Below, in pieces: positions 16,324 through 24,229 of a stretch of DNA of 64,000 nt. Origin of the DNA: Candidatus Enterococcus courvalinii (GTDB lineage: Bacteria > Bacillota > Bacilli > Lactobacillales > Enterococcaceae); assembly GCF_017315945.1 (NCBI RefSeq), contig NZ_JAFLWI010000016.1, positions 124,001 to 188,000 on the forward strand, in the 5' to 3' direction. Position 1 is the first letter of the stretch. Each line of letters starts with the position of its first letter. Below the pieces are notes generated by a model. It saw only the letters and a list, made by a program, of their open reading frames with translations, did no database searches and was not told where the DNA came from. The position numbers and the translations under genes are program-made.

Positions 16324-17889
16324 TTAATTATTCATTTCTTTTAGATGCATCACATATGCTTCTACTTTTTCACGTTCTTCTTCAACACCCATCCCAATAA
16401 TGATCTGGATATGCTTTCCTTTATCTACAATACCTGACGCCTTCACGTTTTGTTTCAGTAAGTCGATGTCAACTTTTTGTTCATCTTTTACATCTACTCG
16501 TAGACGCGTATAGCAGTTAACGATACTCTCAATATTTTCCGCACCACCTAAACCAGCAACAATTATTTGTGTTTGCGGTTCAAATTCACTAGCGATACCT
16601 GTTGTAACAACTGTTTCATCAAGTGCTGCAAGCTGAGTTTCACTTTTCTCGCGTCCTAAAGTTGGAATATCTAAACGAACAATCAATTGCTTAAATACGA
16701 CATATTCTAAGACTGCCGTTGCAAGAAACATAATGGGGATCAAATATTGATGCCCGAGACGACTTGGAAATGCAAAGCTGTTGATAATCATATTGATTCC
16801 TGTATCAAATTGAATATTGATTCCTACTAAATTGGTGAAGAATAAGCTTAGTCCGTAAACAACTGAATGTGCTAACCATAAAACAGGTGACAAGAATAAA
16901 AATAAAAATTCTAATGGTTCAGTCACACCCGCTAAAAATGCCGTTGTAACCATTGGAATCAAAATAGCCGCAACCTTTTTACGATTCTCGATTCTGGCTG
17001 TTTTCCAAATAGCAAAAGCAATCCCGATAGGCAATGAAATCGAACCAAAATTAGATAGATAACCAATAGATGGATGCATTGACGTGATTTGACTCGCATT
17101 TCCCAATTCTGCCAGCCAAATATTGTAAGCCCCTTCATAAACTTGTCCTGCAATTTCGGCGCTTCCCCCTAATGGTGTATAAAAAATCGGCATCCATAAG
17201 AAATGATGTAAGCCAAGTGGTAGCAATAAACGATTTAAGAAACCATAAAAGAAAAATCCGGCTGAGCCAGCAGTTGTTGTTGCCTTAACTAAGCTTTCAA
17301 CACCGAAATTAATCATTGGCCAAACATAAGTAATACCCATTGCAAACAAAATCGTAACAAAGACAATCAATAAGTAAACAGACTTTGTCCCAGAGTAAGG
17401 TGAAAGATACCGGTGTAACTTAATCTCACCAAATCGATTCACCATCCAGCCAACCATCACTCCTAATGAGATTCCTAAAAAGACCCCCATGTCTGTGACT
17501 TGGATTCCGAAGACCATTCCTTGACCAGTCCCATAAAGACCTTGCTCACCTGCGATTGCCAAACGATTCGTTAGTGTTAACCATGAATTGTTTGCGTATA
17601 AAAAAAGTAAGTAAGTAATAATTCCTAAAATAGCAGCGTCCGTTTTGAACTTTGGTTTTGCCAAAGCTGCAGCAATACCCACACAAAAAATCGCACTTAG
17701 CTGGCCAATCATACCTGAAGACAAAATGTTAAACACAAAATTCCCGACATCTTTGGTAAAAGTTGGCATCATCTCAAGTTTTAAGATCGCACAGACAGAC
17801 AAAATAATCCCTGTAACAGCCATGAACATCACTGGTTGGATAATTGCCTTAGAAAAGACACTAGCCGATTTCATCACTTTCTCTTTCAT
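16324..17889 (-). CDS. Alpha-glucoside-type PTS transporter, EIICB
   Basis: A 521-residue permease with EIIC (about 1-420, about ten membrane segments, GLHHFLWMPIFY and AGVTEPLEFLFLF signatures) followed by EIIB (about 440-515, cysteine in SIVNCYTRLRV). There is no EIIA domain, so phosphate must come from a separate EIIA or from the EIIA domain of another permease such as PtsG. Domain order and sequence resemble GlvC/MalB-type alpha-glucoside carriers. GGAG precedes the ATG at 17889. Neighbours are a ChbG-like deacetylase upstream and the GH4 hydrolase downstream, so import, deacetylation and hydrolysis may be coupled. Confidence 0.87.
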   Translation of the reverse strand: MKEKVMKSASVFSKAIIQPVMFMAVTGIILSVCAILKLEMMPTFTKDVGNFVFNILSSGMIGQLSAIFCVGIAAALAKPKFKTDAAILGIITYLLFLYANNSWLTLTNRLAIAGEQGLYGTGQGMVFGIQVTDMGVFLGISLGVMVGWMVNRFGEIKLHRYLSPYSGTKSVYLLIVFVTILFAMGITYVWPMINFGVESLVKATTTAGSAGFFFYGFLNRLLLPLGLHHFLWMPIFYTPLGGSAEIAGQVYEGAYNIWLAELGNASQITSMHPSIGYLSNFGSISLPIGIAFAIWKTARIENRKKVAAILIPMVTTAFLAGVTEPLEFLFLFLSPVLWLAHSVVYGLSLFFTNLVGINIQFDTGINMIINSFAFPSRLGHQYLIPIMFLATAVLEYVVFKQLIVRLDIPTLGREKSETQLAALDETVVTTGIASEFEPQTQIIVAGLGGAENIESIVNCYTRLRVDVKDEQKVDIDLLKQNVKASGIVDKGKHIQIIIGMGVEEEREKVEAYVMHLKEMNN

Positions 17890-17935
17890 TCTATTTCTCC
17901 TTTTTTAGTTTGGCTTTATGCAACTAAACTACTTG

Positions 17936-18748
17936 CTAATGATTGACAATCAAGTGACCTGCCGAAACCTCTTGATAATTACACAGCGTGATTTCTTGCT
18001 CGTCCAATAGATTTTTTAATTGTTCAGCACACAAAATTGCAACTTCTTTGGTTCGTTGAAGATGAAAACTTGAGCCAAAGTATAACGATTCATCAACAAA
18101 TGCTGGATGAACCATCAATTCAGTCACCTCATCATCCTCTACTTGCTCCAATACTGATTGGATTTCGACTAAACAAGCAGCCATGTTTTCAGCAAATGAT
18201 TGATTCAGATCACGAATCGAAGGATAATTCATCAAGTCGAGAAATCCACTGATTTGTTTTTGGTAAGGTAAGTTGATTTGTTTTTCCAAATCAAATATAT
18301 TTCGAAAGCATAGCTGATATTTTTCAGCAATTTGTTTCGTAATCGCTAAATTTTCTGGGAACGCGTGCACATGATGATGGCTATCTAAATGGGTTAGTTT
18401 CAACCCGTTTTCCAACAAGTAATCGATTTGGCTTGACCATTCCTGGAAAATCTCTTCCTCTTTCATGAGCGGACGATTTTTTTTATAATCCTCCAACTGA
18501 TAAAATTTCCCTTCTTCATTTGTTAATGACGTTGCAAGTGTCAATGGTTGGCCGCAAGTCAACACAAGATGCCCACCCACGCCAAGTCCCTGATTCTCTT
18601 TTGCAAGCTGAATCGCTCCGTCTCTTCCTGGCATGTTCGCCATCAGAGTAGTCGAAGTCAATGCTCCATCTTGATAGGCTTTGATAATGCCTGCGTTGAC
18701 AGCTGCAGAATAACCAAAATCATCTGCATTGATAATTACTTTTTTCAT
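17936..18748 (-). CDS. ChbG/YdjC-family carbohydrate deacetylase
   Basis: A 270-residue YdjC-fold deacetylase. The catalytic/metal residues are in INADDFGYS (residues 4-12) and HLDSHHHVHAF (about 122-132), and VGGHLVLT supplies the next metal-site segment. In E. coli the homologue ChbG removes an acetyl group from chitobiose 6-phosphate before the GH4 enzyme ChbF can cut it. Here too it is in one operon with a PTS and a GH4 enzyme, being the first gene. The ATG at 18748 follows GAAGG; a 13-codon longer frame lacks a ribosome site. Acetylated disaccharide use is inferred. The paralogue at position 1 is in the beta-glucoside operon. Confidence 0.88.
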   Translation of the reverse strand: MKKVIINADDFGYSAAVNAGIIKAYQDGALTSTTLMANMPGRDGAIQLAKENQGLGVGGHLVLTCGQPLTLATSLTNEEGKFYQLEDYKKNRPLMKEEEIFQEWSSQIDYLLENGLKLTHLDSHHHVHAFPENLAITKQIAEKYQLCFRNIFDLEKQINLPYQKQISGFLDLMNYPSIRDLNQSFAENMAACLVEIQSVLEQVEDDEVTELMVHPAFVDESLYFGSSFHLQRTKEVAILCAEQLKNLLDEQEITLCNYQEVSAGHLIVNH

Positions 18749-18812
18749 ACTTAACCTTCTTTCCTCAAAGAAAATAGATTCATACAATTGTATTTGCTTT
18801 CTTTATAGCCAT

Positions 18813-18841
18813 AGTATAGTATCTTAATAAAGCGCATACAA
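18813..18841 (-). promoter_or_regulatory. Promoter of the chbG-EIICB-GH4 operon
   Basis: Minus-strand TTGTAT (18836-18841) and TATACT (18813-18818) are 17 bases apart. The segment TTGTATGCGCTTTATT overlapping the -35 resembles a weak cre (11 of 14). The divergent RpiR gene begins 66 bases away, so its operator probably lies in this gap. Confidence 0.65.
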
Positions 18842-18906
18842 TGCTTATTCAACAGGATGATTTCGTTTTCACACACTGAAAATATTTTCAAGAGAGGAAC
18901 TATTCA

Positions 18907-19623
18907 ATGACAAAAATTTATTATCTTAATCGTTTATTTCCAAATAACTCATTTCATTCGGATGATGAACGAATGATTGAAAAAATTGTCGAAGCAATCC
19001 ATAGTAATGAAGACTTGGATATTCGCAACATTGCCAAGATCAATTACACCTCTCCTTCATCAATCAGTCGTCTAGCCAAACGAGCAGGATTTAATAATTT
19101 CAAAGAACTTATTTTTTTTCTTTCCAATAAGTTCTCTGCCTCTTCAGTCAATCAAATCGAAGAACTTTCTTTTGTCACAACTAATCATGAGTGGGAAAAA
19201 ATTGATTGTTACTTCAATGAAGCTTTTTCTGAGAGAAAGATTTATCTATTTGGCGAGGGATTTTGCCAGTTTCTCGTTGATTATACTTACCGAAAATTAT
19301 TATTAAAAAAAATTTATGCGATCGACTTAGAGGGAGTGGAAATTAGCCTTGTTACTGACGAAACCCCACACACCTTGATTACTTTTTCTCAATCTGGTGA
19401 AAATCAAAATGGTTTGATCAAGATGAAAGAATGCAAAAATTACGGTGGACATGTCATCACGATCACGGCTAATGAAAATAGTAGCTATGCCAAACAAGGA
19501 GATCTCTCATTTCTGGTCGAAAGTGGTACGGCTGACTCTGGACCAGAAAATCAACAACTCAATTATTTTTTCGGTAATGCTTTAAATTTGATTGAGTACC
19601 TGATTGCCCGTTATACCAATTGA
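18907..19623 (+). CDS. RpiR/MurR-family transcriptional regulator
   Basis: A 238-residue regulator with an N-terminal RpiR helix-turn-helix (about 20-75: SPSSISRLAKRAGFNNFKEL) and a C-terminal SIS sugar-phosphate-binding domain (about 100-235: LFGEGFCQFLVDY, TFSQSGENQNGL, ITANENSSYAKQGD). Such proteins respond to phosphosugars. It is transcribed away from the chbG-EIICB-GH4 operon, which it most likely controls by sensing the phosphorylated disaccharide. GAGAGGAAC precedes the ATG. Confidence 0.88.
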   Translation: MTKIYYLNRLFPNNSFHSDDERMIEKIVEAIHSNEDLDIRNIAKINYTSPSSISRLAKRAGFNNFKELIFFLSNKFSASSVNQIEELSFVTTNHEWEKIDCYFNEAFSERKIYLFGEGFCQFLVDYTYRKLLLKKIYAIDLEGVEISLVTDETPHTLITFSQSGENQNGLIKMKECKNYGGHVITITANENSSYAKQGDLSFLVESGTADSGPENQQLNYFFGNALNLIEYLIARYTN

Positions 19624-19697
19624 TAACATTACTAAATTCACGGTTGTTTCTTCTTGCTTATTGAATTAACACATCGACTTTTACCAATCAATGGTGC

Positions 19698-19787
19698 AAA
19701 AAAGGACGTTAATCTTGTACTGACCGCCAAAACGTTAGATTTTTAATCTATCTTTTGGAAGTGGTACATCTCTTTACGTCCTTTTCT
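19698..19787. repeat. Nested four-stem inverted repeat, probable two-way terminator
   Basis: From the outside inward the arms are AAAAGGACGT / ACGTCCTTTT, GTAC / GTAC, CCAAAA / TTTTGG and TAGAT / ATCTA, all nested around one loop. It lies between the convergent ends of the RpiR and GH16 genes and has A/T-rich flanks on both sides, fitting a bidirectional terminator, though it is larger than usual. Confidence 0.7.
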
Positions 19788-19853
19788 TATATCGTTTTTA
19801 TTTTGTAACTCTTTCAATTTTTTCGTAGCAAAAGCAGGATTTATTTTTGTATT

Positions 19854-21263
19854 TTAGTCAATTATTTCCCATTGACTTCTCCAAGCACCAGTTTGAATAG
19901 AACTACATTCAAGATAGTCTAGGTTATTTTCTATATGGATTACTTGTGTCGGTTTCCAACGATTCACGAACCGAGTGTAATTACCAACTGTTTCTTTTTT
20001 CCACTGTGCGCTGTAATACGTTTCTGGCACTACACCGTGTTCGACATAACCTTTTTGATGCTCATTGTGTAGCAACTCATTTGTTTTTGTATTTTTAATC
20101 AAAAAATACTCACCTTTAGGAACTATTTGCCATTTTTCAAGATTTTCATTTGTCGTTGACAGAATCACCTTGTCTGATTCAGTAGCTAAACTAAGAAATT
20201 CGCCTGTTTCACGATTTTTAATTCCTTGATTTGGTATATCATAGCCCGCATCTTTTTTATAAACTCGTACATAGTCAATTGCCCATTCTTTAGGATAGAC
20301 CTCATTATGTTTTCCTGATCCTGCGTCTGTGTATATATTTAAAATCATCCCCATTGGATAATCTGGTGCTTGATTAATTGTCCTGAACAATTGACCATCA
20401 AAATAAAATTTAAGTGAACCAGGTTCCCATTCCATACCATAAGTATGAAATTCATTAGTTAAGCTATCTACTCCAACTGCTCCTGGAACAACAGCTTCTG
20501 CACCGCCAATTGTTGCTGTTGTACTATCTGTCCACGATCTTGAAAAGAAAGGATCATTCCAACCATATGTGCATACTTGCCATAAGCCTTTCTGGCGATT
20601 TGCTTCTGTAACGTTCTTTGTTCCAACTGGTCGCTGAACATTTTTACTGTAATCAAAAAAAGTTTCAATAATATCAATTTCGCCTGTTTCTTTTGAATTT
20701 TCCCAATCATTCGTATCATTTTGCATGCCAACTAACCACCATGCTTGATGACCGCCACCACTACTATTGGATAATTTTGCTCGGATTTCAAAATAACCAT
20801 ACGTTGTTGCATACCCACCAGTTTTCTCATCCCCCAACAGTTCATTTTCAGGTGAGATAGGAGACATCAGTTTCTTGCTACCACTAAAATTATGAATCCA
20901 GTTTTTATTAAATGATTGAATGGCACTGGATTTGACGCCTGTTGTTCCGTATCCATAATTGTCCTTATCTAGCGTTGGTGCCCAAGCTTTTTGATCTGGT
21001 TGAATGGACTCAATCAATTTTCCATCTTCAAAACGATAATTCGCTTTAGCATCATCCGGATTATCTGCCCAATGTTCCAAATACTTGTCGCTCCATTTTG
21101 ATTGATCTAAAGTTGGTCCATTGAATTCATCGTGAAAATCTAGGGTATAGCCGTTTTTTTCTGGAATTTGTTCCTCTGCTTCTACAACTTTTCCTAAAAT
21201 CAATCCAACACTTGCCACAGCTAGTACAAAAAATAACTTTTTCACAAAAGAAACCCCTTTCAT
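19854..21263 (-). CDS. Secreted GH16 beta-glucanase with C-terminal beta-trefoil-like domain
   Basis: A 469-residue exported glycoside hydrolase. Residues 1-29 are a signal peptide (KK, then FFVLAVASVGLILG, cleavage after VEA). The GH16 domain (about 36-325) carries the catalytic GEIDIIE with Glu195, Asp197 and Glu200, and TYGYFEIRAKL, EWEPGSLKFYFDG and AIDYVRVY. GH16 enzymes cut beta-1,3/1,4-linked glucans or related polymers. The last 130 residues (QGIKNRETGEFLSL, KNTKTNELLHNE) look like a ricin-type beta-trefoil carbohydrate-binding unit. ATG at 21263 is preferred over TTG at 21275; ribosome sites are poor for both. It has no cell-wall anchor motif, so the enzyme is likely released. It stands alone. 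Confidence 0.88.
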   Translation of the reverse strand: MKGVSFVKKLFFVLAVASVGLILGKVVEAEEQIPEKNGYTLDFHDEFNGPTLDQSKWSDKYLEHWADNPDDAKANYRFEDGKLIESIQPDQKAWAPTLDKDNYGYGTTGVKSSAIQSFNKNWIHNFSGSKKLMSPISPENELLGDEKTGGYATTYGYFEIRAKLSNSSGGGHQAWWLVGMQNDTNDWENSKETGEIDIIETFFDYSKNVQRPVGTKNVTEANRQKGLWQVCTYGWNDPFFSRSWTDSTTATIGGAEAVVPGAVGVDSLTNEFHTYGMEWEPGSLKFYFDGQLFRTINQAPDYPMGMILNIYTDAGSGKHNEVYPKEWAIDYVRVYKKDAGYDIPNQGIKNRETGEFLSLATESDKVILSTTNENLEKWQIVPKGEYFLIKNTKTNELLHNEHQKGYVEHGVVPETYYSAQWKKETVGNYTRFVNRWKPTQVIHIENNLDYLECSSIQTGAWRSQWEIID

Positions 21264-21355
21264 TTTTTTATCCAAACAAAGTGTAGCACAGCTTTTTAGT
21301 TGACTTGATTATGATTTGTTATCATGAATCTATTTTTACATTTTGAAAATAGTTG

Positions 21356-21399
21356 CAAAAAAAGAAATGAGAACCAAAGGCTCATTTCTTTTTTTCTAG
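21356..21399 (-). terminator. Terminator of truA
   Basis: AGAAATGAG and CTCATTTCT pair around a short loop and are followed on the minus strand by seven T. It lies just after the truA stop; T runs on both sides would allow either direction. Confidence 0.85.
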
Positions 21400-21415
21400 C
21401 TATTTTCATTATTAT

Positions 21416-22156
21416 TTAGCGGTAATACACTTCATCAAGAAATAGTCCTTGCGCTGGTACTGTTTCTCCCGCACTTTTTCGCACTTTTTGTTCAAAAATC
21501 TCATCAATAGCATCCACTGGCATTTTCCCTGCGCCAATCTCTAACAATGTTCCCATCATGATTCGAACCATTTTATATAAAAAACCATTGCCAACAAAAA
21601 TAAAGTGAAGCATACCTCCATCTTTTTCAATCGTTATTTTTTCAACCGTTCTTGTTGTAGATTTCTTACTCTTCTTCAAGGCAGAAAAACCAATAAAATC
21701 ATGTGTACCTACTAATCGTTTGCAAGCCTCGTTCATCTTATCCAAATCTAATTCTTGTGGAACATAAAAGCTATGATAGCGTTCAAAGGCTGTTGGAATT
21801 GGGTTATTCCAAACATAATAGCTATATTTCTTCCCACTGGCATTGTAACGAGCATGGAATCTTTCAGGTACTTCTTCCACCTTCTTAACGACAATATCAC
21901 CAGGTAAGAACCGATTCAAAAATTCACACATTGCTACTCGGTCCATCGTGGACTCTGTCTTAAAATTAGCAATTTGTCCTCTGGCATGTGCACCGGCATC
22001 TGTACGCCCTGAACCAATAATCTCAATTGTTTCACCCGTCATTTGTTTTAATACGGCTTCAATTTTACCTTGAATCGTTTTATCTGAATCACCAAGGCGT
22101 TGCCAGCCAAGATAGCGACGTCCATCATACTCGATTGTTAATTTGATATTTCTCAT
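21416..22156 (-). CDS. truA: tRNA pseudouridine(38-40) synthase TruA
   Basis: A 246-residue TruA, which isomerises uridines 38-40 of the tRNA anticodon stem. The catalytic aspartate is Asp53 in GSGRTDAGAHA; the start IKLTIEYDGRRYLGWQ, the KKYSYYVWN segment and the FLYKMVRIMMGTLLEIG region are typical. The ATG at 22156 follows AGAGGAG; the open frame extends 15 codons further without support. It appears to be a single-gene unit between the GH16 gene and the flavin operon; in relatives truA often follows the ECF transporter genes, which are not here. Confidence 0.95.
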   Translation of the reverse strand: MRNIKLTIEYDGRRYLGWQRLGDSDKTIQGKIEAVLKQMTGETIEIIGSGRTDAGAHARGQIANFKTESTMDRVAMCEFLNRFLPGDIVVKKVEEVPERFHARYNASGKKYSYYVWNNPIPTAFERYHSFYVPQELDLDKMNEACKRLVGTHDFIGFSALKKSKKSTTRTVEKITIEKDGGMLHFIFVGNGFLYKMVRIMMGTLLEIGAGKMPVDAIDEIFEQKVRKSAGETVPAQGLFLDEVYYR

Positions 22157-22292
22157 TTTTTTGCTCCTCTTATTATGAATGATGCGTTGTGAATGACGCA
22201 AATTCGTTTCTTAACTCATCGCTCATTATACCAAAGATCATTGCTGGTATTAAAAAAATCAACTGTTTTCTACTAATCATCTTTCTTATGCC

Positions 22293-22337
22293 AAAAAACA
22301 ATCAGAAACAACTAGTTGATCGCTGTTCTGATTGTTT
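22293..22337 (-). terminator. Terminator of the apbE-flavin reductase operon
   Basis: Minus-strand AACAATCAGAA pairs with TTCTGATTGTT across a 17-base loop and runs into TTTTTTGG, just after the flavin reductase-PAS gene. Confidence 0.8.
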
Positions 22338-22345
22338 GATTGTTT

Positions 22346-23566
22346 TTATTTTACAGACGCACTGGTTACCGCGTCTACTTCAGTTTCTTCATGTGTGCTA
22401 GCACTGGTTACTGCATCTGGTTTTTCATCATGAACAGACGCACTTGAAACCGCATCTTCTTTTCCAACAAGTTGTTGCCCCGTTTGTTGTAAGTACCACT
22501 CAATAATTGGCTTGAAATCAAGAATGTATTCATTGATTCCAGCGTACTCACCATTTTCATCATGCATTGCTTGGTAATTATGCACAATATATTTTTCTGG
22601 CACTTGTTTTGGTACATGAACCCGTACTGCGTCTGTTGCACCGCTACGTAGTTGTTGGATCACCCACTCTACATTCTTATACGATTTTTCTGGGTGGCAG
22701 TTGGCTAATGGATTCCCTACTTGACCTGGCACACGGGCAGCTAGCATCTCTTTTGCTTCTTGACGTAAATTGTAATATAAAAATTGGTTATTACTATCTG
22801 CAAAAGTTAATTCCATTGGCATTGAATCTAAAAAATAATTGATTTGATCCACGGTCAATAATCCACGATTTAATTTGACGTACGTCTTTCCAGAAACAGC
22901 ACCTACTGCTGCCGAAGCTTTCTCTAACCAATAATCATCTGACATATCAACATCAGGTATTGTTGTCGCAATTGTTCCCGTTGCATGAAGATCTTCAGGC
23001 GGAAGTTTTTTGGGCCCTGCTAGTGTAGAAACTACTTTAATAAACTTCACAAAGCTTGCTAATGTGCTGCCCAAAAACTGAATCGTTCGTTGATCAATCA
23101 AGTTATCTTCTTGGTCAAATGCTTCTTTTGCTTTTCCTAATAAAAACTCATTGCCGGGCATCACTAACGCATTCACACCAGGTGCATCCAAGATTTGACG
23201 TAAGTGTAATTGCGCACGTGAAGTTCCTTGATCGTAATAAGAAGCACCCACGACCATTACAGGTTTATTTTCAAGTGGATGGATTTTAAATGATAGCCAT
23301 TCAAGTACACTTTTCAATCCTGCTGGAACCGTATGATTATGTTCTGGTGTAGCGATGATGACTCCATCAGCCATTAATATTTTACGATTTAATTGTTGAA
23401 TAGCAGGACTATTTGTTTGATCATCATCTTGATTGAATAAAGGTAAATCTTTGATTTCAACAAGTTCTAAAGTAAATAACCCACGATATTGTTTTTTGAT
23501 AAATGCTAATAATTTACGGTTATATGAAAGTTCGGCTGCTGAGCCGACGATACCTATTAATTTCAT
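22346..23566 (-). CDS. NADPH-dependent FMN reductase-PAS fusion with triple flavinylation-like tail
   Basis: A 406-residue protein with no signal peptide. Residues 1-185 are an NADPH-dependent FMN reductase (flavodoxin-like) domain: GIVGSAAELSYN, VIIATPEHNHTVPAGLKSVLEW, VGASYYDQGTSRAQLHLRQIL. Residues about 235-360 resemble the PAS domain of DUF438 proteins (LLTVDQINYFLDSMPMELTF, GNPLANCHPEKS). The tail holds three motifs, DAVSSASV (371-378), DAVTSAST (384-391) and DAVTSASV (398-405), joined by short acidic spacers. These resemble the DxxS/T-G/S-A-T/S sites where ApbE attaches FMN by a phosphoester bond; Ser377, Ser390 and Ser404 would be the acceptors. An apbE gene is in the same operon, two genes upstream. 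I infer a cytosolic multi-flavin electron carrier/reductase. No FMN_bind domain accompanies the motifs. Confidence 0.85.
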   Translation of the reverse strand: MKLIGIVGSAAELSYNRKLLAFIKKQYRGLFTLELVEIKDLPLFNQDDDQTNSPAIQQLNRKILMADGVIIATPEHNHTVPAGLKSVLEWLSFKIHPLENKPVMVVGASYYDQGTSRAQLHLRQILDAPGVNALVMPGNEFLLGKAKEAFDQEDNLIDQRTIQFLGSTLASFVKFIKVVSTLAGPKKLPPEDLHATGTIATTIPDVDMSDDYWLEKASAAVGAVSGKTYVKLNRGLLTVDQINYFLDSMPMELTFADSNNQFLYYNLRQEAKEMLAARVPGQVGNPLANCHPEKSYKNVEWVIQQLRSGATDAVRVHVPKQVPEKYIVHNYQAMHDENGEYAGINEYILDFKPIIEWYLQQTGQQLVGKEDAVSSASVHDEKPDAVTSASTHEETEVDAVTSASVK

Positions 23567-23584
23567 CTTGTTTGCTCCCCTCGA

Positions 23585-24190
23585 TTAAATCGTTTCCCAT
23601 GAAAAGTTTTCAGCTTCACGTTTATTTGCTTGGTGCGCATGCTGCAACTGACTAGTGATTGTCACAAAGAGTAAGAAATCTTTGAATAGTTCGCGTAGCT
23701 TTGCAACTTGCTCTTCATCAACGAGTCGTCCTTGTTCATCAAAAGCTTGCAGGGAATGACCCAATAAAAATTCTGAACTTGGCATAATTCGTGCCTTTAA
23801 CTCTGGTGAATCTAATATTTGGCGCAAATGTGCTTGCGCGCGTGAAGAGCCTAACGTGCCATAAGACGCTCCGGTAATCATCACAGGCTTGTCCACAAAT
23901 GGAAAAATACCATATGAAAGCCAATTTAAGGCATTGATCAATGAAGCGGGAACCGCATGGTCATATTCTGGTGTGCTGATGATTACGCCGTCTGCTTGTT
24001 CAATTTTTTCAGCAATTTCTTTAACAGAAGTTGGTAGCTCTATTTTTTCAGGTTTATTAAACAGTGGTAACTCCTTGATTTCGACAATTTCAATTTCTGC
24101 TTCATTTACAAAATAGCTTTTCATAAATTGTAATAATTCACGGTTTGTTGACCGCACTGAATTTGTTCCTACTAATCCAATAAATTTCAT
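23585..24190 (-). CDS. NADPH-dependent FMN reductase-like protein
   Basis: A 201-residue flavodoxin-fold reductase of the NADPH_FMN_red family: GLVGTNSVRSTNRELL at the start, GVIISTPEYDHAVPASLINALNWL and TGASYGTLGSSRAQAHLRQIL. It aligns along its whole length with the first 185 residues of its downstream neighbour and is probably a duplicate; it lacks the PAS part and the flavinylation-like tail. It lies between apbE (39-base gap) and the fusion gene (18-base gap), so the three are one operon. It may supply reduced flavin or form a heterodimer with the fusion protein; both are inference. Confidence 0.88.
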   Translation of the reverse strand: MKFIGLVGTNSVRSTNRELLQFMKSYFVNEAEIEIVEIKELPLFNKPEKIELPTSVKEIAEKIEQADGVIISTPEYDHAVPASLINALNWLSYGIFPFVDKPVMITGASYGTLGSSRAQAHLRQILDSPELKARIMPSSEFLLGHSLQAFDEQGRLVDEEQVAKLRELFKDFLLFVTITSQLQHAHQANKREAENFSWETI

Positions 24191-24229
24191 CTTCGTTCTC
24201 TTTCCTTTCTAACATCAATCTCTGACAGT

